64,000 bases of DNA, from positions 992,001 through 1,056,000 of the forward strand of contig CP013997.1 of the NCBI GenBank assembly GCA_001534745.1, written 5' to 3'. Of this stretch, positions 24,587-33,400 are shown in pieces; the first letter of the stretch is position 1, and every line of letters starts with the position of its first letter. The notes under the pieces were generated by a model. That model made no database searches and had not been told where the DNA came from. It was given only the letters and a program-made list of their open reading frames with translations. The position numbers and the translations under genes are program-made. This DNA is from Pseudomonas monteilii (GTDB taxonomy: Bacteria > Pseudomonadota > Gammaproteobacteria > Pseudomonadales > Pseudomonadaceae).

Positions 24587-25522
24587 TCAAGGCTGCCTGA
24601 TGTTATCGACAATGGCCCTAATGTCTTCGAACCTTGAAAGAGCAAAAAGAGTCTGGCCTCCAACCCCCCCTAACGCTAGCGCCGCACCTGCTGCAAACGA
24701 ACTTCCCGTCGCTGCAAATGTTCCGTATCCGGCGATAGCCGTTATGGCTGCGATAGTCGGCGCGTCACCAACTAAAGGCACCCCCGTGGTCCCGAGTACA
24801 TCATAATCATCATTAAATACAGGCACCCCCGTGATCCTGGACCTCTCCTCATCAACCCTGCCGCGCAAGGCGATAATAGCGTTATTCACGACACCTATGT
24901 CCTCGTCATGCAATGCGATGGATATTTCAATATGAGATCCGGGCCGGTTGGGTGAGTTTTCCACGCGATGAACGTCGATGCCGGGACTCACAACGCCGTG
25001 CGTAGTCTGTACCGAAAAATTCGGTAACTGCCCAAGCACCCAATTTCCAGCTCTTCTCAACCAATGCCACCATTGGCCGCTTGGGTCTTCTCGATTGATG
25101 GGATCTCCTTGACAGTAGCTATAGGCATTGATACCGCCTTGACGAAAAGGGGATAACGTATCCGCTTGTAGGAAGCGCATTAATCGTGGACTGTAATATC
25201 GATGTCCATTTCCAAGCGCATAACAGTTCGAGAAAGGATCGAGTCGTTGTCCAGTGAAGGCTGCCAGAGAAGCAGCAGGCGAGGTGTACAGAAAACCATA
25301 GGGCGAATAGGTTTGGTGGAGGTTGCCAGGGAGGCGGCGTAGAACCGTATTTGTAGCATCACAGGGTAAAAGGTACTTGGCCCTCTGCGTGCAGCCGTCC
25401 TCTGCCAATACCATGCCAGCGGCCCGTATCAATCGGCGTGGTGAGTGACTGGACTCAGCTGTCAATTGGTTGTTCTGGTAGAAAAAGTCCCTTCTGTGCA
25501 TCGAACATGTCATAGAGCGCAT
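24587..25522 (-). CDS. Orphan RHS-core protein C
   Basis: About 311 residues if started at ATG 25522, which has AGGG nine bases upstream; ATGs at 25513 and 25501 are alternatives. The start FFYQNNQLTAE followed by a short repeat and the core (YSPYGFLY, YALGNGHRYYSPRLMRFLQADTLSPFRQGGINAY, GDPINREDPSG) is the usual Pseudomonas orphan RHS pattern. The tail of ~165 residues differs from A and B and has a long Ala/Gly-rich hydrophobic stretch (AAITAIAGYGTFAATGSSFAAGAALALGG) that could insert into a membrane. The base composition is clearly more AT-rich than purL. The gene lies between the real and the duplicated 3' end of the Nif3-like gene. Confidence 0.75.
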   Translation of the reverse strand: MRSMTCSMHRRDFFYQNNQLTAESSHSPRRLIRAAGMVLAEDGCTQRAKYLLPCDATNTVLRRLPGNLHQTYSPYGFLYTSPAASLAAFTGQRLDPFSNCYALGNGHRYYSPRLMRFLQADTLSPFRQGGINAYSYCQGDPINREDPSGQWWHWLRRAGNWVLGQLPNFSVQTTHGVVSPGIDVHRVENSPNRPGSHIEISIALHDEDIGVVNNAIIALRGRVDEERSRITGVPVFNDDYDVLGTTGVPLVGDAPTIAAITAIAGYGTFAATGSSFAAGAALALGGVGGQTLFALSRFEDIRAIVDNIRQP

Positions 25523-25740
25523 CGACGGAAACCCTGACCTTGGACGTTTATGACAGGGTTCTCTATAAGCCCGGAAGGTGTCTACTGATAGAAGTGCCAG
25601 GTGCATCCAACAGTGCCTTGGATGCGGACGGTGTGAGAGCGCTGAACGGCACGCGCGCCTAGCTTGCTTTGTATGTGTCAACAGACAAGGCTGAGACGGG
25701 GAACGTAGGCAAGGCCTGTAGAGAGGGCAATATTCGGAGC

Positions 25741-25830
25741 AGCCTCGCTGTGATCGATGACCTGATCGCTCAGGTCATCGACGCACTCAAGCGAAGCCCT
25801 TGCTCCCCGACAGCTGTCTGCGAGGTCTAA
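25741..25830 (+). repeat. Degenerate duplicate of the 3' end of the Nif3-like gene
   Basis: Plus-strand translation reads LAVIDDLIAQVIDALKRSP...EV-stop, against LVVTDDLIAQVVGALKQSH...EF-stop in the intact gene at 24270-24374. Over a 49-base stretch only about seven bases differ; after that the copy is shortened. The intact gene and this copy are direct repeats about 1.47 kb apart that enclose RHS gene C. This is the footprint expected if a segment was inserted at, or recombined into, the 3' end of the gene. It is the only recognisable feature in the 349 bases between RHS C and the Het-C gene. Confidence 0.8.
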
Positions 25831-25871
25831 AAAGCGTCGGATAGTCCTCACAGGCTAGCCCTCTGTCGCGA

Positions 25872-27983
25872 TCACAGGGGAATGAAGTCCGGTGCGAAGG
25901 TGGTTTGAATCCAGCTGGCCCCCGTCGCGTCCTCGATCTCCTGAATGAATTCGCCGGTTTCCTTCAATACCTTCGACAGCCGGTCACTGAGATGGCCTAG
26001 CTCGGAGAACTGCAGGGTCCGTAACGTTTCGATCGACGTGCCTTGCGCGACCTTGCGCGGGTTGTCTTGCGCCCATTGAACGACGGTCGCCTCCCACCAG
26101 GTCACGTCCCACGGATGCACGAGAAAGCCCTTGGCGATGTCGATCGGACTGTCGGCCTGCTCGGTATGCCCTGCCCAGTGAGCGTACATCGCCTGACCCA
26201 CTTGCTTGACCGCCACGCCGGCCAGTTGCACGGCCAATGTGTGGAACGGGTGCGTGGCATGGTCCTTGGCCAGCTGTGAGTGGGTCAGGAGCGCCTCAGG
26301 GTCAGTGTTGGGATCCTTGTCCAGCAGCACCTGCAAGGTCGCGATATGGTCGCCGGCCCATTTCACCAACGGCTTCATGAGAAAGTTGCCGGCATAGTTC
26401 AAGGGCTTGAAGTGGTGCTGCAATGCGCCGGTCGTGGCGTTGTAGATCTTGTAGTAGTAGTTGCTGGCGATTTGTCGGCGGGCCTGCACGTAGAGCCCGT
26501 ACAGCCTGAGCAGCAAGGGCAGTCCTTCTTCCTCCAGGATCGTCGTGACGATCTGGTCGAACACCGCCTGCTCGTCTTCGCTCTGGCTTTCGTCCAGGTC
26601 GGTGGGGAAGAAGTGGTTGGCCAGCGGGTCGAGCAGGCTGTTGATCAGGTCGAGCTGGCCGAACATGCCCGTCACTACAGGCCAGCCATGGCCCGAGGGC
26701 GCAACCTTTTCGAGCTTCGGGGTCCACACCAGCACCCGGTCATCGACGGCGCGCTTGAGGCACAGTTCGACGACGTTCGAGTGCGCGAAGTAGTCTTCCA
26801 GGACATGCAGCGCTTCACCCAGGTAGCGCAACCCGACAGGGGTCGGTCCTTCTTTCATGGCAGCGGACAGTTTTGCCTGCACGTAGGCGATGGAGCGGCG
26901 GATGTAGCGTTTGATCGAGCGCTTGGGCAGAAGCCCAAGCCGAGGGTCGCCCGGAAACACCAGGGGCAGGAAGTCGGGGTCGATCTGCCGAGGGTCGTAG
27001 GCCTGTGGGGTGGGCACTAGCGGATTGTCGATATGTTCATGGGGCCGGTAGACCCCGAGCCTGTCGGGGGTGACCTTGTAGGCGGCACGGCTGTCCGGCG
27101 TCGTCTGCAGAGGCGCGAACGCCTTCAGGGCCAACAGGTCGATGAGGGTCGTCAATCGTTCACGAGAGAACCGCAGCGAGGCTTTGCCGATCTGCTCGCG
27201 CGTCTCGGGCGTCAAGGCAGACATATCCGCGGGGCGTACGAGTTTCTGATCGATCAGTTGCGAGTGATCGCGCAGCCAGTTACCGAAATAGATGGCATCG
27301 CATTGGGCCGTGCTGAAGCCGACTTCGACCAGCAGACGTGAGAGCGAGCCATGCCCCGATGAGCCGGGCACATGCGCTTCACCGTAGCCGGCGGCGAAAC
27401 GCTTGGTTCGGCGCCGGCGGCTTTCAGGCAGTTCCAGCGTGCCCAGCGAAATCGTCACCGCGGCGGCTTCGGCATTGGGGCGGTAGGTCGCCAGGACGTC
27501 ACCTGGCTTGACGGGCTCTGCATAGAACAGCAGCGCTTTGGCGAAGGCGACAGCTGCCCCTTGATCCAGCGGACTGGGTGCGTCGCTTGTCTCGAGAGCG
27601 TCCGGACGCCGTGACAGGCTGTCTTCGACATAGCCAGCGAAGGCCTCGAGCAGTCCGGTCAGCAAGTCGAAGCCGGCTCTGGAGGTCTGGAGTGCGCTTT
27701 CGATGAGCGCTTCGCTCACGTCGATACAGCGGGTGTCGGGGTTGTACACCGCCGCCCGCTGCTGATCCGACACGAGGGTGTAGGCGGGCGGAGCGATGCG
27801 GTCATGTTTCAGATCCTCCCGGAAAGCCAGGAACGCTTTCAGCGTGCAGTGGCGTCCGACCATCGGCCTGAAGAGCAGGACGAACGACGATTCATCGGTG
27901 TGTGCGGCCACGTGCTTCAGCAGGTCGAGGGCCAGGCGGCTGGCGAAGGAGGCGGTCGGGGGCAAGGCGTACAGGTGGCTCAT
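25872..27983 (-). CDS. Het-C-like (heterokaryon incompatibility C) family protein
   Basis: 703 residues. The Het-C hallmark region is clear: YFGNWLRDHSQ near residue 235 and LGEALHVLEDYFAHSN near residue 370, whose His, Glu and Asp residues would bind metal as in the zinc-dependent phospholipase C-like fold. A GHGSLSR segment precedes them. No signal peptide or transmembrane helix is obvious. In fungi Het-C takes part in nonself recognition; bacterial homologues are common in Pseudomonas, but their role is not established to my knowledge. It lies downstream of RHS C's start on the same strand, in a stretch that may be a competition island. Confidence 0.8.
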   Translation of the reverse strand: MSHLYALPPTASFASRLALDLLKHVAAHTDESSFVLLFRPMVGRHCTLKAFLAFREDLKHDRIAPPAYTLVSDQQRAAVYNPDTRCIDVSEALIESALQTSRAGFDLLTGLLEAFAGYVEDSLSRRPDALETSDAPSPLDQGAAVAFAKALLFYAEPVKPGDVLATYRPNAEAAAVTISLGTLELPESRRRRTKRFAAGYGEAHVPGSSGHGSLSRLLVEVGFSTAQCDAIYFGNWLRDHSQLIDQKLVRPADMSALTPETREQIGKASLRFSRERLTTLIDLLALKAFAPLQTTPDSRAAYKVTPDRLGVYRPHEHIDNPLVPTPQAYDPRQIDPDFLPLVFPGDPRLGLLPKRSIKRYIRRSIAYVQAKLSAAMKEGPTPVGLRYLGEALHVLEDYFAHSNVVELCLKRAVDDRVLVWTPKLEKVAPSGHGWPVVTGMFGQLDLINSLLDPLANHFFPTDLDESQSEDEQAVFDQIVTTILEEEGLPLLLRLYGLYVQARRQIASNYYYKIYNATTGALQHHFKPLNYAGNFLMKPLVKWAGDHIATLQVLLDKDPNTDPEALLTHSQLAKDHATHPFHTLAVQLAGVAVKQVGQAMYAHWAGHTEQADSPIDIAKGFLVHPWDVTWWEATVVQWAQDNPRKVAQGTSIETLRTLQFSELGHLSDRLSKVLKETGEFIQEIEDATGASWIQTTFAPDFIPL

Positions 27984-28169
27984 GACTCATGCTCGTTGAG
28001 GGATCGGACGAGCAGCATGCGCAATAGGTCCTTCGATTTTAACGATGGAAGATTACCGGGTCAGGCGCCGCGACAAGGGCGTCTTTGACCGTGTGACGCC
28101 GCGCGACAGGCCTGTCGTGCCTGCCGCGAGCCGCCTGAGGCAGACGCTCGGATGAGTAGGCCGCCGTGG

Positions 28170-30218
28170 TCAACCGACGCCGATCGGGCCGCCATCGTTG
28201 CGCTGGATCACCACTGTCGCCGAGCGGGGTCGCACGCGCTGGTGGGCAGGCGTGGCCACGGTCGCGTCATCGCGCCAGGGCCAGTTGTCCGGGTGCTGGA
28301 TGTTGAGGAACAGCGTGGTGTGGTCCGGGGTGAACGCCAGGCCAGTGACCTCGCAGCCATTGGGCCCGACGAAGAACCGCCGCAGGTCCACCTGGTTTCG
28401 GGCATCGACCGGCACCTGCTTGCCGCTGGCATCCACCAGTTGCGTGGGAATGACCGCCAGCAGTTGATCGTTGGTGTAATCGGTCACCGAGGTCTCGCCA
28501 TTGTCCGTCTCGAACCAGAGGATCCCGCGGCCATCGAAGCGCATCCCATCCGGGCTGGCGAACTGATTGAGTTCGGTCAGACCCGAGCGGTTGATGTCCG
28601 GGGCGCCTGTGGCGTTGGCGCCGAACACGAAGATGTCCCAGGTGAAGTGCGTGTGATCGTCGCTGTCGTGCCAGCGGATGATATGGCCGTGACGGTTGGG
28701 GCCGCGCGGGTTGGCCGCATCGACGTTCTCCGGGGTGCGCACGCTGTTGTTGGTCAAGGTCAGGTAGACGTCGCCGTTGAGCGGATTGACTGCCGTCCAT
28801 TCGGGGCGGTCCATGGGCGTGGCGCCCACGGCGTCGGCTGCGCTGCGGGTGTCGAGCAGGATGCCGGCCAGGTCACCGTACAGGGTGCCCAGGGTCGCGC
28901 CGGAGACCGTGGGCGCGTTCACCGTCAGCGGCAACCAGACCCCGCTGCCATCGGCGTCGAAGCGCGCCACATAGAGTGTGCCCTTGTCCAGGTACTTGGC
29001 GCCGGTGGCCAGGCGATCGGCCGGTGAGGCATCGGCCGGATCCCAGACGGCATCGGACACGAACTTGTACAGGTACTCGTTGTTCGAGTCGTCGCCCATG
29101 TACCAGACCAGGGGCTTGCCGGCCACCGGAAGGCCGGGACAGCAGCCCTCATGGCGGAAGCGACCCAGTGCGGTGCGCTTGGTGGCCGGGGCCTGTGCAT
29201 CGAACGGGTCGATCTCGACGATGTAGCCGTAGGTGCTGGCTTCGTTGCGGTAATCGTCGGTGGCGCTGTCGCCCCGCGGCGTCACGTCGAAGCGGGCGAA
29301 CTCGTCGTCCACCTCGCTGGGGTCGCCTGCGGCGGTTTCCCAGCGGTGCTGGCCGCTGCTGGTGGCGATGCCCAGGCGGCGCTGGTCGGTCGGCAAGGGT
29401 GCTTTGTTGACGAAGATGCCCGGCCAGTTTTCTTCGCAGGTCAGGTAGGTCCCCCAGGGGGTATAGCCATTGCCGCAGTTGTTGTTGGTTCCTCGCGCCT
29501 GGGTGCCGTCTGGAGAAAACCGCGTCCTGACGTGCGCCGATCCACGCAGAGGGCCGGCGATGGCCATCGGCGTGGCCGTGGTGAAGCGCCGGTTGAGTGG
29601 ATCGTTCATGACCACCTGCCAGCGCCCGTCGACCTTGTCCAGACGTACGACACCGACGCCATGGGCGTTGATCTCCTTGCGCGCTTCCTCGGCCGGACGC
29701 CTGCCCTGGGCATCCTGGGTCGGGCCGTTCGGGTGCAGGGCCTGGGTGTCGATGTACTCGAAGTTGATGGCCAGCAGCCCGGCATCGGAGCGGCCCTCGA
29801 GCGGGAAGAACTGCATGCCATCGTGGTGCATGCCCATGGCATTGGCCTGGTCGGCCGCGCTGTTGCTGCCGTCGGCTTTCCAAGGGGTGGCGCGATCGTT
29901 GAGGGGTGTGCCCCAGGGGGCGAGTACGTGAGCGCTGTAGCCGGGTGCGACCGTGCAGGCATCGGTGCGCGAGCCGGGGATCGACTGGAAGCCCAGGGCG
30001 AGCGGTGACGGGCTGGGTCCAGCGGGCGGCTGCCCGAGCGTCGTGGCCTGCGCATCGCCCAGCCAACTGGCCAGGCCTGTGCCGACCATCATCGTGACGG
30101 CGGCCCCCAGGCCACCACGCAGTACCGTACGACGACTGAGGTAGGCGTCCATCACGCTGGCCATCGGCGCGTGGTCGCTCGGGTTGCGGTTCAGGCTATC
30201 GCCAGACGCTCGACTCAT
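28170..30218 (-). CDS. PhoX-family (DUF839) alkaline phosphatase, Tat-exported
   Basis: 682 residues from ATG 30218 with AAGGA upstream. A twin-arginine signal (LSRRTVLRGG) lies near residue 28, so the protein is exported folded. The rest is the DUF839/PhoX beta-propeller: GNNNCGNGYTPWGTYLTCEENW with the Cys and Glu that bind the Fe/Ca centre, YGYIVEIDPF, HEGC, and YMGDDSNNEYLYKFV. It should release phosphate from organic esters in the periplasm, normally under PhoB control in phosphate starvation. Confidence 0.9.
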   Translation of the reverse strand: MSRASGDSLNRNPSDHAPMASVMDAYLSRRTVLRGGLGAAVTMMVGTGLASWLGDAQATTLGQPPAGPSPSPLALGFQSIPGSRTDACTVAPGYSAHVLAPWGTPLNDRATPWKADGSNSAADQANAMGMHHDGMQFFPLEGRSDAGLLAINFEYIDTQALHPNGPTQDAQGRRPAEEARKEINAHGVGVVRLDKVDGRWQVVMNDPLNRRFTTATPMAIAGPLRGSAHVRTRFSPDGTQARGTNNNCGNGYTPWGTYLTCEENWPGIFVNKAPLPTDQRRLGIATSSGQHRWETAAGDPSEVDDEFARFDVTPRGDSATDDYRNEASTYGYIVEIDPFDAQAPATKRTALGRFRHEGCCPGLPVAGKPLVWYMGDDSNNEYLYKFVSDAVWDPADASPADRLATGAKYLDKGTLYVARFDADGSGVWLPLTVNAPTVSGATLGTLYGDLAGILLDTRSAADAVGATPMDRPEWTAVNPLNGDVYLTLTNNSVRTPENVDAANPRGPNRHGHIIRWHDSDDHTHFTWDIFVFGANATGAPDINRSGLTELNQFASPDGMRFDGRGILWFETDNGETSVTDYTNDQLLAVIPTQLVDASGKQVPVDARNQVDLRRFFVGPNGCEVTGLAFTPDHTTLFLNIQHPDNWPWRDDATVATPAHQRVRPRSATVVIQRNDGGPIGVG

Positions 30219-30260
30219 CGGGAAATCCTTGCGGCTCTTAAGGGAAACGAACGGCGACTG

Positions 30261-30282
30261 TAGTACGTCAATGTGACGTTCA
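30261..30282 (-). promoter_or_regulatory. Possible PHO box upstream of the PhoX gene
   Basis: On the minus strand the sequence CGTCACATTGACGTACTAC resembles two heptamers of the CTGTCAT-N4-CTGTCAT type at the right spacing, the second poorly conserved. It lies ~45 bases upstream of the start codon. Family knowledge predicts PhoB control; the sequence match alone is weak. Confidence 0.3.
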
Positions 30283-30299
30283 GTTGGCAGAATGATGAA

Positions 30300-30324
30300 C
30301 GCCCCTGGCACGGGGCCAGGGGCG
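30300..30324 (-). terminator. Hairpin terminator after tpsA
   Basis: Ten-base perfect stem CGCCCCTGGC/GCCAGGGGCG with a five-base loop, about 80 bases beyond the tpsA stop. The T-tract on the minus strand is interrupted (TTCATCATTCT), so efficiency is uncertain. Confidence 0.6.
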
Positions 30325-30405
30325 TACGGTGCACGGCTTGTGAGGCCTGCTCAGACGGGGAGGCACCAGGCCGACCGGGGTCGAACGGCCTGGCTCGGCC
30401 GTGGG

Positions 30406-33400
30406 TCAGCGATCCTGCTTGCCCCGGACCGTCGCGTCCCACTGTGCGGAGTTACTGTGACCGCTGGTGCGCAGCAGCCCCAGGTCCAGGGCGTTCTCGC
30501 CCGCCGCCGCGCCCACGTTCTGGCTGACCTGGACGATCGCTGTCCCCAGGTCCACCGGCGCGTTCGACGCATCCAGGCTGACGTCCCGACGGTAGTCATG
30601 CCCACTGAGGGTTTCCTTGCTCAGCGACGCGGTCTGCAGGTCGACGGCCCCGTTGACCGATTGCAGGCGCGCGCCGACCAACGAAGTGCTGCCGCCCACG
30701 TTCAGGTCGATGCCGTTCTGGCCGTTGATCGAGGTCTGCTGCGCGACCGTGTCGCGTTGCTGGTGCGAGACATCGACCTTGATCGTCGGCGAGAAGCCTG
30801 GCTCGGCTTTGCTCAAGGCCGGCCCGACCTTGTCCAGGACCTTGCCACTGGCCGGCCCCGTCACCGCGGCCACCGCGTTGGTGTAGCCCTGTGGGTTCTT
30901 CTCCTGGCTCAGGCGTGCATCGGCCTTGACCGACAGGGCATCGACGTGGTCCTTGCGGCTGGCCACGTGCAGGTCGCCACCGACCTCGCCCGAGACCTGG
31001 CCGGCCTGTACCTGTACACCCTCCAGGCGGGTATCGCCTTGACTGAGCAGGGTGAGGCGGTCAGCGCGCAGTTGGCTGTCGACGTGGGTGCGATTGTCGC
31101 GCTTGTCCAGGTCGACCTGCAGGCGACCGTGCAGCCCTCGAGTAGCGTTGTCAGGGGTGCCAGTCTTGCTCATGGCAAAACCGGCGCCACCTGTGACGTC
31201 GAGGTTGTTACGGTGCTCGCGGCTCTCGCTCGCCTCCACCCGCAGGCCGCCGTTGGGGGCTCGAAGGTCGATCTCGCCCGCCGTCATGTGCACCCCTTGC
31301 AGGTGCACGGCCTGATCGTCGCGGGCCTGACCGGCGACCGTGACCTTGCCTTTGGCATGGACTTCGGCCACCGAAGACGTGGAACTGCGCTCATCGATGC
31401 GCCCGCTGGTGAGGTGCCCGCCCAGGCTGCCGCCGCGGGTCGCGCCCTGCTTGTAGCCCACCTCGCCACCGCCGCCGAGGGTCGAACCGCTGACCTCGTG
31501 GGTGTCGACCGCCGCCACGACCTGGGTCACGCCGCCACTGTCCAGCTCGACGCTCGCCGCAGGCCGCTCGCGTGTCCCGATGCGCAGGCCTTCCAGGCGC
31601 AGGTCGCCAGCGCTGGTGAAACTCACCTGGCCCTCGGCCTGGGCCTGGGCGACCCGTGCCTGGGTATCGGTACCCTGTCGATGGGTGCGGTCCAGGTAGC
31701 CGCGTGCTTCTGCCCCGATGTTCGTCGGGCGGTTGCCACCCTTGGCCCAGGCATTGCCGCTGAGCTGGTCGATCTGCTCGGTCTGCGTGTCGTTGGCCTG
31801 TACGACGTCGAGTTTCCCTTCGCTGCGAACCGTCACATCGCCCTGGCCCCCCTCGAAGCCACTGCCTTCGTAGCGACCGTCGCTGCCCAGCTGGATCTGC
31901 ACGCCCTGGCGTCCCTGGAACAGGGCCGGGCGCGCCGTGCTGCGCTCGGTGTGCTGCGTCAGCGAGCTTCCCTTGCCGGCCACGCGCAGGTTGATGTCTT
32001 CACCGGTGCTGGTGTCCACGCGGCCGTCGCCGTCCACGGCCAGCTCGTGCACCTGCCGGCGGGTAGTGTCCTGCGCCGCGCGTGCCTGGTGGGTTTCGGC
32101 TGCCAGATCCAGTCGCCCGGCGTCGGCCTTGTACGCCGTGCCCTCGTCCAGCAGCGTGTCGGCCTCGACCTTGACCGCGCTACCGGTGTATTGGGCTACC
32201 TGGGCCTGGGTACTCGCGTCGACAATCTCACGGCGCAGATGGCCACCGGTGACGTCGCCGCCCACACTGGGCGGCGCCATGGCGTCTTCCGGGCCGGCCT
32301 GCTGGAAGCGCGCGGCCTCTTCACCGGTGACCAGGCGCTCGATCGGCCGGGTCACGTCGCGGTATTCCAGGCTGGCGCCCAGCGTGCCCTGCCAATCGGT
32401 CTGCCGCTGCGTGCGCTCATGGGTGTCGCTGACCGCCTGGTTGTCGACGGTCTTGGCCACGGCGTGTACCTGCTTGCCGGCGCTCAGGTGCGCTGCCTGG
32501 TTGACCAGGTGCGGTGTCTCGATCGTCAGGTCACCGGCCGACGTGATCGTGGTGCGTGCCACCGTGGTGTCGCGCACCTGATCGACCTGCTGGCGGCGAT
32601 GGCCTTCGAAGGCACTGCTGACACGGTCGATACCGCCCCCCACGACCAGGCCGCCGCCGGTGCGTGTGGTGGTGGTTTCGCTGTCGTGTTCATCATGGCT
32701 GGCGGCCAGTGTCACCTTCTGGCCCTTGACCGTGACATCGCCGCTGTCGGTGACAAGGGTGGCCGTGTCCAGGCGCACGTCACCGGCGCCATCGAGCACG
32801 ATCTCGGCGCCCTTGAGCTGGCTGCCGATGGCGGTGTCCGTGCGCGTGCGGGTGGTGGTGTCGTCGACCTCATAGCCGACGCTGGCCGCGTACTGCTTCG
32901 AGCCTGGCGTGCCGTCCTTCGCTTCGCGCGTCTGCCCGGCGCTCGCGGTGAAGCCGCGGCGTTGCTCGGTGTCGTGCTGCGTCTGGACCTGGCGTTCGGG
33001 GGTGATGTCCAGGTCACCCTTGGCCTGCAGCTCGAGGCGTTGTCCCGCCTTGAGGTGCGCGCCACGGACCTGCAGTTCGGCCTCGCTGGCCAGGCGCAGG
33101 TTGGTGTCCGACGAGACATCGCTGACCAGCACGTCCTGACGCTCCTTCTGGCTCTGGGTACGCGTGCCGAGCAGGCCGAAGACCTGGCTGTCCTTCTGCT
33201 GTCGCTGTTGACGTTGAGTGTCGACGGCGGCTTCCACCGACAAGGCGCCGCTTCGGCTGTACAGCACGGCATCTCCCTGGCTGCGTACCTGGCTGCCTTG
33301 GATGCGGACCTGATCGGCCGTGACCTCGAGTGCGCCGCCGGCCTGTACCGCGCTGCCGAAGGTGCGTTCGCCCTGGGTGTCGTCGTTGCCGCGCCCACCG

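Noticed and set aside
24402..24590. 62-codon minus-strand frame overlapping the RHS C stop, possible immunity gene
   Set aside because: Position is suggestive, but composition is unlike an immunity protein, there is no good ribosome-binding site, and nothing in it is recognisable.
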